A DNA stretch of 64,000 bases from NCBI GenBank assembly GCA_050743265.1, contig JBOGEN010000107.1:14833-78832 (forward strand), in the 5' to 3' direction. Position 1 is the first letter of the stretch. The number at the start of each line of letters is the position of its first letter. This document shows, in pieces, positions 36,249 to 44,347 of the stretch. The stretch is from JBOGEN01 sp050743265. GTDB taxonomy: Bacteria; Actinomycetota; Actinomycetes; JBOGEN01. The notes below the pieces were generated by a model. That model was not told the DNA's origin, did no database searches, and saw only the letters and a list, made by a program, of their open reading frames with translations. Position numbers and translations under genes: made by a program.

Positions 36249-36913
36249 CAGACACCGTCAGCCCGGCCACCGTGGTCGGACGCAGCCGGGAGGCCATCGC
36301 CGAGCGGCTCGCCCAGGACTTCGAGGACGGCTACGTCGTCAACCTGGGCGTGGGGATCCCCCTTGCCGTCCCACGGTTCATCCCCGACGGCGTCGAGGTC
36401 TTCCTGCATGCAGAGCACGGTGTCTTTGGCCTCGGCCCGTTGGCAGCTCCTGGTGAGGAGGACCTGGACCTGACCGACGCGGGGAAGCAGCCGGTCACGC
36501 TGATCAGCGGCGCCGCCATCGTCGACTCCGCCACGTCGTTCGCCATCATCCGCGGCGGGCACCTCGACGTGGCCGTCCTGGGAGCGCTGCAGGTCTCCGG
36601 CACCGGCGACCTGGCGAACTGGTACGTCCCGGGTAAGAACCCTGCGGTCGGTGGCGCGATGGACCTGGTCGCGGGCACTCCGGAGGTGTGGGTCACGATG
36701 GAGCACGTCGACCGACGAGGGCGACCGAAGATCGTCGAGGAGTGCACCTTCCCTCTGACCGGCCGGGGCGTGGTCACCCGTGTGTACACCGACCTGGCGG
36801 TCTTCCACGTCGTGGAGGGTGAGCTCCGCCTCACCGAATGCGCTCCGGGCGTGTCACCGAGCGACATTCGGAGCCGTACGGCAGCGCCGTACGTGGACAT
36901 GCTCGACGCGTGA
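36245..36913 (+). CDS. CoA-transferase subunit B
   Basis: This is a 222-aa beta subunit. It has VNLGVGIPLAVPRF and the catalytic glutamate in HAEHGVFGLGP, the residue that carries the CoA as a thioester. GGHLDVAVLGALQV and a GAMDLVAG strand complete the family pattern. The ATG overlaps the subunit A stop (ATGA), as expected for two subunits needed in equal numbers. Confidence 0.92.
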   Translation: MTDTVSPATVVGRSREAIAERLAQDFEDGYVVNLGVGIPLAVPRFIPDGVEVFLHAEHGVFGLGPLAAPGEEDLDLTDAGKQPVTLISGAAIVDSATSFAIIRGGHLDVAVLGALQVSGTGDLANWYVPGKNPAVGGAMDLVAGTPEVWVTMEHVDRRGRPKIVEECTFPLTGRGVVTRVYTDLAVFHVVEGELRLTECAPGVSPSDIRSRTAAPYVDMLDA

Positions 36914-36966
36914 CCGTCACCCGACGACCCAGCCCTCACCGAACCGACGACGAGGAAAGAGTCACC

Positions 36967-37875
36967 GTGCCGGATATCGACGTCGACAGCACCATCGCGA
37001 TCGACGTGCACACGCACGTGCACCGCTCCGTCCGCGCCCCGGAGAGGCGAGGGGGCGGCAACGAGGAGATGGGCGGGTACTTCGGGATCGGCACGATGCC
37101 GCACTACACCGTTCCCGAGCTGGCCGCCTACTACCGAGAACGCAACATGGTCTGCGTCGCCTTCACGGTCGACAACCTGACCCCCGCCTCCGACGAGCCC
37201 GAGGTGGACAACGTCGAGATCGCGGAGCTGGCGGCGGAGCACGCGGACGTGATCATCCCGTTCGCCAGCGTCCATCCCGCACGTGGGCAGGCCGGTGCGC
37301 GTCTGGCACGGCGACTCGTGACCGACTACGGCGTGCGAGGGTTCAAGTTCCACCCGAACACGCAGGGCTTCTATCCGAACGACCGGGTCGCGTACCCCCT
37401 CTACGAGATCATCGCCGAGTACGGACTGGTGGCCCTCTTCCACACCGGGCAGACCGGCGTCGGGGCAGGCGCGCACGGTGGCGGCGGGGTGCGGCTCAAG
37501 TACTCGAACCCGCTCCACGTCGACGACGTCGCCGTCGACTTCCCCGACATGGACATCATTCTCGCCCACCCCTCGTTCCCGTGGCAGGACGAGGCGCTCT
37601 CGATCGCCACGCACAAGCCGCGCGTCTACATCGACCTCTCCGGCTGGTCGCCGAAGTACTTCCCGCCTCAGCTGGTGCGCTACGCCAACAGCCTCCTCCG
37701 CACCAAGGTGCTCTTCGGCTCCGACTTCCCCGCCATCACCCCGGAGCGGTGGATGAGCGACTTCGAGAAGCTCGACCTCAAGCCGGAGGTGAGGCCGCTC
37801 ATCATGAAGGACAACGCCGCGCGCCTCTTCGGTCTCACCAACGGCACGGCCGCATCCCCCGACAAGGAGCACTGA
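36967..37875 (+). CDS. Amidohydrolase family protein
   Basis: This is a 302-aa TIM-barrel amidohydrolase_2 protein with DVHTHVHRS (metal-binding HxH), FHTGQTG, LAHPSFPWQDEAL and GSDFPAITPERW. Relatives hydrolyse or decarboxylate small cyclic acids. The GTG at 36967 is preceded by GAGGAAAG. It lies 53 bp after the CoA-transferase and 5 bp before an SDR in one operon. It is distinct from the amidohydrolase at 28565, so two such steps may exist in the pathway. Confidence 0.85.
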   Translation: MPDIDVDSTIAIDVHTHVHRSVRAPERRGGGNEEMGGYFGIGTMPHYTVPELAAYYRERNMVCVAFTVDNLTPASDEPEVDNVEIAELAAEHADVIIPFASVHPARGQAGARLARRLVTDYGVRGFKFHPNTQGFYPNDRVAYPLYEIIAEYGLVALFHTGQTGVGAGAHGGGGVRLKYSNPLHVDDVAVDFPDMDIILAHPSFPWQDEALSIATHKPRVYIDLSGWSPKYFPPQLVRYANSLLRTKVLFGSDFPAITPERWMSDFEKLDLKPEVRPLIMKDNAARLFGLTNGTAASPDKEH

Positions 37876-37880
37876 GCGCC

Positions 37881-38816
37881 ATGGAGGACGTCACGGGCAA
37901 GGTCGCCTTCATCACAGGCGGCTCCAGCGGGATCGGCCGGGGAATCGCCCTGGCGTTCGCGCGAGCGGGGATGTCCGTCGTGATCAGCGGACGGCGACAG
38001 CAGCACCTGGACGAGTCGGCGGCCATGTTCGAGGCGGAGGGGCTCGACGTCCACGGAATGCGGCTCGACGTCACCGACGCGTCTGCTGTCGAGCGGGCCG
38101 CCGCGGACACGGAGCGACGGTACGGGGCCGTCCACGTGCTGGTGAACAACGCCGGCATCGGGCTCAGCGGCCCGGTGGCCCAAGCCAAGCGTGGCGACTG
38201 GGACTGGCTCATCGACGTCAACATCCGAGGCGTAGGACACGGCCTGCAGGCTTTCCTCCCCCGCATCCGCGCTCACGGGGAGGGCGGCCACATCGTGAAC
38301 ACCACGTCCATGGCGGGGCTGCTCCCCGTGGTCGCCGGGCTCTACAGCATGACGAAGGCCGCGGTCATCGCACTCTCGGAGACGCTGCACATCGAGCTCG
38401 CCGACGAGAACATCGGCGTCTCGGCGTACTGCCCCGGGCCGGTCATCAGCAACATCGCGTCGGGCAGAGCCGAACGGCCGGCGCAGTACGCAGACACCGG
38501 CTACGCCCCGCCTGACCCTGCGCGAGCAGCCCGCGCGCAGTCGATGCCCTACATGAGCGCCATCGAGGCCGGGGAGCGTGTGCTCCACGGGGTTCGGCGC
38601 AACGACCTGTTCATCCTCACCCATCCCGAGTTCCGGGAGGGTGTGCGGGAGCGTTTCGAGACGGTGCTCGAGGCCTTTCCCGACGAGCCGCTCGACGACG
38701 AGCGTGCCTCGACGATCACGTTCCTGACCTCGCACCAGGCCTACGCACCCGGGTCCCGGCCGGAGCCACCGCAGGGACCGTTCAGGGCACGTACGCCGGC
38801 GTCGAGTCCAGGGTGA
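37881..38816 (+). CDS. SDR family oxidoreductase
   Basis: This is a 311-aa short-chain dehydrogenase with TGGSSGIGRGIAL, LVNNAGIGLSG, and catalytic Ser, Tyr and Lys in TTSMAGL and YSMTKAA. The protein is about 50 residues longer than the classical 250, with a C-terminal tail that includes LFILTHPEFREGV, a feature of some steroid- or ring-diol-linked SDRs. The ATG follows the amidohydrolase by five bases. The last 35 bp overlap the convergent SDR gene. Confidence 0.9.
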   Translation: MEDVTGKVAFITGGSSGIGRGIALAFARAGMSVVISGRRQQHLDESAAMFEAEGLDVHGMRLDVTDASAVERAAADTERRYGAVHVLVNNAGIGLSGPVAQAKRGDWDWLIDVNIRGVGHGLQAFLPRIRAHGEGGHIVNTTSMAGLLPVVAGLYSMTKAAVIALSETLHIELADENIGVSAYCPGPVISNIASGRAERPAQYADTGYAPPDPARAARAQSMPYMSAIEAGERVLHGVRRNDLFILTHPEFREGVRERFETVLEAFPDEPLDDERASTITFLTSHQAYAPGSRPEPPQGPFRARTPASSPG

Positions 38817-39720
38817 CCAGCGGCCGCGGACCGGCCAGGTCCTCCGCCGCCGCCGGAGCGTAGGCGAAGTTCTTCGCGCGGGCGCCGCCGTCGACGACCA
38901 GGTCCATCCCGGTGATCAGCCTCGCGTAGTCGGAGCACAGCCATGCCACGGTGTGCCCGAGGTCGGTCGGGGTGCCGGTCGTGCCCATCGGCACCATGGG
39001 CGCGCGCTCACCCGTCCAGCGGCTCGGCCGGCGCCACGGCTCGTCGCCGGTTGGTCCGCCGAGGCCACCCCCGCGGCCCCGGTGCATGACGCTGCCCGTG
39101 TTGAGCCCGGCTCGTGCCCGCTCGGCGATGAGCTCGGGGTTGTCGGGCGTCGGGGCTGTCGGCGTGACGCCGTTGACCCGGATCCCGTACGGCGCCAGGT
39201 CCATCGCCGCGGCGCGTACGAAGTTGTTCACGCCGCCCTTGTGGAAGGCGTACGCGATGATGCCCGCCGATCCCGACCACCCGTTCGACGAGGAGATGCA
39301 GACGACCGACCCTTTGGTGCCCTGTTCGGCCATCACCCGGCCGACCTGCTTGGTGTTGAGGAAGTAGCCCAGCGACGAGACACGCACGGCACGTTCGAAG
39401 TTCTCGGCGCTCTCGTCGAGCACGCCCTTTCCGCCGAGCAGCGCCGCGTTGTTCACGAGGATGTCGATGCGCCCCCAGCGCTCCAGTACCGCGTCGACGT
39501 AGCGCTGCACCGCGCCCTCGTCCGTCACGTCGCCCGGGGCAGCCATCGCCTCCCCGCCGTTGCGCTCGATCCGGCGGATGCACGCGGAGATCACCGAGTC
39601 GTTCACGTCGTTGCACGCCACCTTCGCGCCGTACCGCGAGAGTGCGAGCGCGACGCCGCTGCCGATGTTGGGTCCGACACCGGTGACGAGCGCGACCATG
39701 CCGTCGAGCGAGACCTCCAC
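38782..39720 (-). CDS. SDR family oxidoreductase
   Basis: This is a 312-aa short-chain dehydrogenase. It has TGVGPNIGSGVALALSRYGA at the nucleotide site, LVNNAALLGG, and YAFHKGGVNNF with catalytic Tyr and Lys. An insertion of about 40 residues (HRGRGGGLGGPTGDEPW) precedes the last strand and is unusual. GTG 39720 follows AAGGGG by five bases. It lies 55 bp downstream of a WTDGLPVVP partner gene and ends the UGSC operon there. Confidence 0.88.
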   Translation of the reverse strand: MEVSLDGMVALVTGVGPNIGSGVALALSRYGAKVACNDVNDSVISACIRRIERNGGEAMAAPGDVTDEGAVQRYVDAVLERWGRIDILVNNAALLGGKGVLDESAENFERAVRVSSLGYFLNTKQVGRVMAEQGTKGSVVCISSSNGWSGSAGIIAYAFHKGGVNNFVRAAAMDLAPYGIRVNGVTPTAPTPDNPELIAERARAGLNTGSVMHRGRGGGLGGPTGDEPWRRPSRWTGERAPMVPMGTTGTPTDLGHTVAWLCSDYARLITGMDLVVDGGARAKNFAYAPAAAEDLAGPRPLVTLDSTPAYVP

Positions 39721-39775
39721 GGAGTCCCCTTCTGTCGATTGCGGTTCACCTGCACGGATCGCGGCTTCTGGGGGC

Positions 39776-40849
39776 TCAGGACCCTGCCGCTGACCCTGCC
39801 TGGCTGGCCTGCTGCGACGACTCGACGCGCTCCGACCGGCCCGACCATGGCGTCCAGCCGAACGGGCGGAAGACCATGGACATGGCGGCGTTGGCCGCGC
39901 CCGCCACGAGCAGGGTGATGGCGTGGGCGGACGGCATCATCGGGAAGCGCTGCTCATCCCCGTCCGGGCTCTCCGGTACGTGCTCGCCTTTGCCCGCGGC
40001 GACGAGATCGGCACGGCTACGCACCGACAGCTCGTGGAGCCGCTGCTGTACGTCCGCCCGGCTGTACCCGGCTGTGCCGAGGAGCTGAGCATGTTCGGGG
40101 CCCAGGACCACACCGCCACTCGAGTGCTTGCCACCCACGTAGGCACCTGACCGGGCCAGCGTGTCGGCCAGGTCGCGCAGCACCTCCTCCGGGTCCTCCG
40201 TCTGGCGATTGTCCACGAACTCGCATGTCCTGATCAGCATGGCCGAGACCGCGTCCACGCCGCGCTCGACGCCACCGACCACGCTGAGCGGCTCCCAGGG
40301 CGAGAGCTCCTCGTTCTCGCCCAGGCAGAGGGACCAGCGACCCGGCAGGCCCTGTGTCGACTGCTCGAGCTGTTGCGGCCGTATCCGGTACGCGTTGCGC
40401 ACGATCAGTCCGAGCGCACGCGCGATCGTCGCGTTGGGACGGAAGCCGGGGCCGAACACGCCCCCGGCGCAGTTGATGCCGAGCCTCGACCTGACCGGGC
40501 CGTTGACGACGAGGAGTGGGGCCGGCCCGCTCGTGGACTGCCACGCGCCACCACCGCTCGCCCGTTCCAGGCTCAGCGCGTCCCAGGCGGCGAGGACGAC
40601 GGGGAAGTACTCGGGCTTGCATCCCGCCATGACCGCGTTCGCCGCCGCCTGTGCGACGGTCACGCGACGGCGGAGGTGCTCCTGGGTGCCGATGACCTCC
40701 GACGGGTCACGGGCTGTCGTGGCGAGGAACTCCTCCACGTCGGCCTCGGTGGCCGGGACGACAGGTAGCCCGTCGGTCCAGCCCTGCTCGAAGCAGTACT
40801 CGACGGCGGCCCTGGCATCTCTGACAGGGTCGCCCAGGGATGTCGTCAT
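39776..40849 (-). CDS. UGSC partner protein, 'WTDGLPVVP' family, copy 1
   Basis: This is a 357-aa protein of unknown function, similar along its whole length to the one at 46565. Shared blocks are EQGWTDGLPVVP near the N-terminus, NAVMAGCKPEYFPVVLAAWDAL with a conserved Cys, VNGPVRSRLGIN, FRPNATIARALGL, ENEELSPWEPL and VLGPEHAQLL. No transmembrane segment is seen. Its ATG overlaps the stop of the UGSC gene (ATGA). The same coupling occurs at the second locus, so the two proteins probably act together. No reaction can be assigned. Confidence 0.75.
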   Translation of the reverse strand: MTTSLGDPVRDARAAVEYCFEQGWTDGLPVVPATEADVEEFLATTARDPSEVIGTQEHLRRRVTVAQAAANAVMAGCKPEYFPVVLAAWDALSLERASGGGAWQSTSGPAPLLVVNGPVRSRLGINCAGGVFGPGFRPNATIARALGLIVRNAYRIRPQQLEQSTQGLPGRWSLCLGENEELSPWEPLSVVGGVERGVDAVSAMLIRTCEFVDNRQTEDPEEVLRDLADTLARSGAYVGGKHSSGGVVLGPEHAQLLGTAGYSRADVQQRLHELSVRSRADLVAAGKGEHVPESPDGDEQRFPMMPSAHAITLLVAGAANAAMSMVFRPFGWTPWSGRSERVESSQQASQAGSAAGS

Positions 40850-41400
40850 GGGCGCGCCGCCGCAGCCGCGTCGGTCAGCAAGGCCACGATCTGGGGCACG
40901 ACCTTCTCGGCGCGTGCCCGGATGCCGTCACGGTTCAGGCTGGCCACCGGATGGTCCGTGGTGACGTACCTGTAGCCGGGTGCGCCTTGCACCTCGGCCA
41001 TGGCGTCGGCGCTGACCGTGAACGCGTCGGTGCAGATGACGACGGAGGGCACTCCGGACTGTTCGAGCAGGAGACCGTCGGCGACCGCCGACGCGCTGCA
41101 CGAGCCGCAGTCGCCGACGCCGGTGACCACGATGTCGCAGGCCGCGAGCTCGTCGAGCATCTCTGCCGGCACGGGGTGGGTGATGCTCAGCTTCTTCCGC
41201 GCGAGCACGGGCTTCACGCCGTACTGCTCCCGCATCAGTGAGGCCACGTCCTCGAGGAACTGCTCCGCGTTGCGCTTCGTGTTGGCCAGCAACCCGAGAC
41301 TGAGCCCCTCCAGGTCTGCCGGCCGTGGAGCAAGGCCAGCCCGTGCCCGGTCCGGAGCGACATCCGAGCCCACGGTGGGGTCGACGATGCTGTCGAACAC
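40846..41400 (-). CDS. UGSC-family protein, cysteine variant (CGSC)
   Basis: This is a 184-aa protein with the motif Cys98-Gly-Ser-Cys101 in TGVGDCGSCSASAVADG, the exact cysteine counterpart of the selenoprotein at 46032. The N-terminal FDSIVDPTVG and LGLLANTKRNAEQFL and the C-terminal HPVASLN are shared. GTG 41400 follows AGGAGGGG. It is coupled to its partner protein by a 4-base overlap. The biochemical role is unknown. The conserved pair suggests a reducible thiol or selenenylsulfide site. Confidence 0.85.
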   Translation of the reverse strand: MFDSIVDPTVGSDVAPDRARAGLAPRPADLEGLSLGLLANTKRNAEQFLEDVASLMREQYGVKPVLARKKLSITHPVPAEMLDELAACDIVVTGVGDCGSCSASAVADGLLLEQSGVPSVVICTDAFTVSADAMAEVQGAPGYRYVTTDHPVASLNRDGIRARAEKVVPQIVALLTDAAAAARP

Positions 41401-41457
41401 AGGCCCCTCCTGGATCGTGGACGGAGATCGCGGACCGTGGCCCGGCCGATCCGACGC

Positions 41458-41473
41458 TACGTCAGCCGCGACA
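41458..41473 (+). promoter_or_regulatory. Recurrent island motif, weak copy C
   Basis: TACGTCAGCCGCGACA keeps the TACGTCA core but only about 11 of 16 positions overall. It lies 58 bp upstream of the UGSC gene that starts at 41400. Confidence 0.35.
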
Positions 41474-41558
41474 CGGCAGACAGACGTCTTTCACGTGACG
41501 GAACCCCGGACGAGTGGTCGGTCGCCTGGCAGCCTGTACCAGGTCCGGGGTGTCTCGC

Positions 41559-43004
41559 TCACCCGATGTTGACCCAGACACCCTTGGTCTCGGTGTAGGC
41601 GTCGAGCGCCTCACCAGTCATCTCGCGTCCCCAGCCGCTGGACTTGAAGCCACCCCACGGTGCGGCGGGGTCCAGCCTCGGCAGGGTGTTGACGAACACC
41701 TCACCGGCCCGGATCTGGTGGGCCATCCGGTGGCCACGAGCGACGTCGGACGTCCAGACGGAGGCAACCAGACCGAAGTCCGTGTCGTTGGCCCAGCCCA
41801 CCAGCTCGTCCGGCTCGTCGTAGGTGATGACGGGCAGTACCGGCCCGAAGACCTCGTCCCGTGCGATCTGCATGCCGTGCTCGACGGATGCGACGAGCGT
41901 CGGCTCGAAGAAGTAGCCGGCGGCAAGGTCACCCTCGCCGCGCTTGCCTCCGACGAGGACCTTGGCGCCCTGCTCGACTCCAGACGTGACGAAGCCCTCG
42001 ACCTTGTCGCGGTGCTCAGCCGAGATGAGCGGCCCGAGCTGGGTGCCCGGCGACGTGCCAGGTCCCATCGTGATGCTCGACATGGCCGCGCCGAGCTTCT
42101 CGGTGAACTCGTCCGCCCGGCTGCGGTCGACGTAGAAGCGGCTGTACGCCGCGCAGGCCTGGCCACTGTTCACCAGCCCGCCGAGCATGTTGCCGCTGAC
42201 GGCAGCGTCGATGTCGGCGTCAGCCATGACGATGCTGGGCGCCTTGCCGCCGAGCTCGAGCGAGACGCGCTTGAGGTTGCCTGCCGAGGCCGCGACGATC
42301 GACCGGCCGACCTCCGTCGAACCGGTGAACGACACCTTGTCGACCCCGGGATGCTCCACCAGCCGCTTGCCCACCTCCGGGCCACCGGTGAGGAGGTTCA
42401 CCACGCCGGCAGGGACCCCAGCCTCCAGGCAGAGCTCTGCCAGGCGTGCGGTGCTCAGCGGCGTCTGCTCCGCGGGCTTGAGGATCACCGTGTTCCCCGC
42501 GGCCAGGGCCGGGGCGATCTTCCACACGGCGATGGTGAGCGGGAAGTTCCACGGGGTGATGAGCGCACAGACACCGACCGGCTCGCGCCTGGTGTAGTGC
42601 AGCATCCCTGGAACGGAGACCGGACTGGTGACACCGGTGATCTTGGTGCACCACCCCGCGTAGTAGCGCAGCATCTCCGCGGCGCCGCTCATGCTGCCGC
42701 GGGCGAAGCCGACGGACTGTCCCTGGTCCCTGCTCTCCAGCTCCGCCAGCTCGTCCGCGTTCTCCTCGACGAGGTCGGCGATCTTCCACAGCAGACGGGC
42801 CCGGGCGGCCGGCATCATCCCCGACCAGGCCGGATCGACGAAGGCGCGGGACGCTGCGTCCACCGCTGCGTCGACGTCTGCCGCGGTGGCCTCCACCGCG
42901 GTGCCGAGTACCTCTCCGGTCGCGGGATCCACCGTCTCGAACGTGTTCGCCGCCGTCCCGGCAGTCCATTCCCCGGCGATCAGCAGCTGGACGTGCGTGG
43001 CCAT
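41559..43004 (-). CDS. Aldehyde dehydrogenase
   Basis: This is a 481-aa ALDH of the betaine-aldehyde/phenylacetaldehyde type with TPWNFPL, FTGSTEVGR, the catalytic-base Glu in LELGGKAPS and the catalytic Cys in NSGQACAAYSR. It ends with the WGGFKSSGWGRE segment. GGGAGG lies just upstream of ATG 43004. It is 26 bp after an NDMA-dependent alcohol dehydrogenase, so alcohol to aldehyde to acid is again encoded as a pair. The substrate is not predictable. Confidence 0.92.
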   Translation of the reverse strand: MATHVQLLIAGEWTAGTAANTFETVDPATGEVLGTAVEATAADVDAAVDAASRAFVDPAWSGMMPAARARLLWKIADLVEENADELAELESRDQGQSVGFARGSMSGAAEMLRYYAGWCTKITGVTSPVSVPGMLHYTRREPVGVCALITPWNFPLTIAVWKIAPALAAGNTVILKPAEQTPLSTARLAELCLEAGVPAGVVNLLTGGPEVGKRLVEHPGVDKVSFTGSTEVGRSIVAASAGNLKRVSLELGGKAPSIVMADADIDAAVSGNMLGGLVNSGQACAAYSRFYVDRSRADEFTEKLGAAMSSITMGPGTSPGTQLGPLISAEHRDKVEGFVTSGVEQGAKVLVGGKRGEGDLAAGYFFEPTLVASVEHGMQIARDEVFGPVLPVITYDEPDELVGWANDTDFGLVASVWTSDVARGHRMAHQIRAGEVFVNTLPRLDPAAPWGGFKSSGWGREMTGEALDAYTETKGVWVNIG

Positions 43005-43030
43005 CGGGCCTCCCTCTGTGCGAGCACAGC

Positions 43031-44146
43031 TCAGTCGAAGCGGATCACACCGCGGAGCGTGCGGTGCTGGCGCATGTCCTCGTAACCGTCGTTGATCTGC
43101 ACCAACGAGTAGGTGCGGGTGATGAGCTCATCGAGCAGCAAGTCGCCCTGCCGGTACAGGCTGAGGAGCCGCGGGATGTCGTACCGGGGGTTCGCGTTTC
43201 CGAACAGACAGCCCACGACGCGCTTCTGGTAGGCGGTGAGCTCGAACATGGGGAGCGTCACCTGATCGTCCGACACGTTGGCGAGGGACGTCAGCGCGAC
43301 GGTTCCGAGCTTGCCGACCAGCGACAGTGCCTCCCCGATGAGCTCGCCGGTGGCCACGCCGACCGTGATCAGCGCAGCGTTGGCCATCTGACCGCGGGTC
43401 AGGTCCACGAGTGCCGCGCGTGCCTCGGTGACGTCGACGAAGGCGTGGGTGGCACCGAGCTGCCTTGCCTGGTCGCGATTGAACTCCGACGGGTCCACCA
43501 CGACGATCGTCGTGGCGCCGGCCATTCTGGCTCCCTGCACCGCGTTGGCTCCGACGCCACCGACCCCGAGGACGACGACGGTGTCACCGGCTCGCGTCTC
43601 GGCGCCGTACACCGCCGTGCCCCATCCGGTGGTGACCCCGCAACCGACCAGCGCCGCCCTGTCGAGCGGGATGTCGTCGTCGATCTTGATGACCGAGCTC
43701 TCGCGCGTGACCGTGTACGGAGAGAACGTGCCCAACACGCACATCAGCCGTGCGTCCTCGCCGCCGACGTGGTGTCGCGAACTGCCGTCACGCTGAAGCC
43801 CGACGGTCAGGTCGGCTCCTTCGTCACAGAGGTTCTGGTTCCCGGAGGCGCAGGACGGGCACCGCCCGCAGGCCGGGACGAAGCTGAGCACCACATGGTC
43901 ACCCTCGGACACGCTGCGCACGTTCGTGCCGACGCTCTCCACGACGCCGGCCCCCTCGTGACCGCCGATGACGGGCAGGCCTTCCATGGGGAGATCACCG
44001 AGCCGGACGTGCTCGTCGGAATGGCACAACCCGGAGGCGCTCAGCCGGACCATCACCTCGCCGTCACGAGGGTCGTCGAGCTCGATCTCCTCGATCTGCC
44101 AGTCCTTGCCGTACTCGCGGAGCACAGCAGCCTGAGTCCTCACCAC
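43031..44146 (-). CDS. NDMA-dependent-type alcohol dehydrogenase, copy 3 (divergent)
   Basis: This is a 371-aa zinc MDR dehydrogenase of the same group as the copies at 31377 and 34019. It has GLCHSDEH, GGHEGAG, structural zinc lobe CGRCPSCASGNQNLC and nucleotide site VLGVGGVGANAVQGARMAGA. It is clearly more divergent than the other two are from each other. Two tandem GTG codons (44146, 44143) can start it, and GGGAGG favours the second. It is 201 bp downstream of mftF on the same strand, with motif copy D in that gap. Confidence 0.88.
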   Translation of the reverse strand: MVRTQAAVLREYGKDWQIEEIELDDPRDGEVMVRLSASGLCHSDEHVRLGDLPMEGLPVIGGHEGAGVVESVGTNVRSVSEGDHVVLSFVPACGRCPSCASGNQNLCDEGADLTVGLQRDGSSRHHVGGEDARLMCVLGTFSPYTVTRESSVIKIDDDIPLDRAALVGCGVTTGWGTAVYGAETRAGDTVVVLGVGGVGANAVQGARMAGATTIVVVDPSEFNRDQARQLGATHAFVDVTEARAALVDLTRGQMANAALITVGVATGELIGEALSLVGKLGTVALTSLANVSDDQVTLPMFELTAYQKRVVGCLFGNANPRYDIPRLLSLYRQGDLLLDELITRTYSLVQINDGYEDMRQHRTLRGVIRFD

Positions 44147-44299
44147 GCCTCCCGGAGGCTTCGCCGGATCGCCACAGACGCGTCGGTAGCGATCGCCGCC
44201 CGGTGTCGAGGGCTGTTGCTGTGACCTGCCGAACGGCGGACTGAAGGTTGCCGAGTATGGCGAGCGCCTCCGTGACGGCGACAGGTCCGAGCGGCAAGT

Positions 44300-44315
44300 T
44301 ACGTCAAATGGTGTA
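44300..44315 (+). promoter_or_regulatory. Recurrent island motif, weak copy D
   Basis: TACGTCAAATGGTGTA has the TACGTCA core and a partial mirror half (TGGTGTA against TGACGTA). It lies 154 bp upstream of the alcohol dehydrogenase start. Confidence 0.4.
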
Positions 44316-44347
44316 GGCAGCCTGACCGGACGTGGCTGACCCCACCC

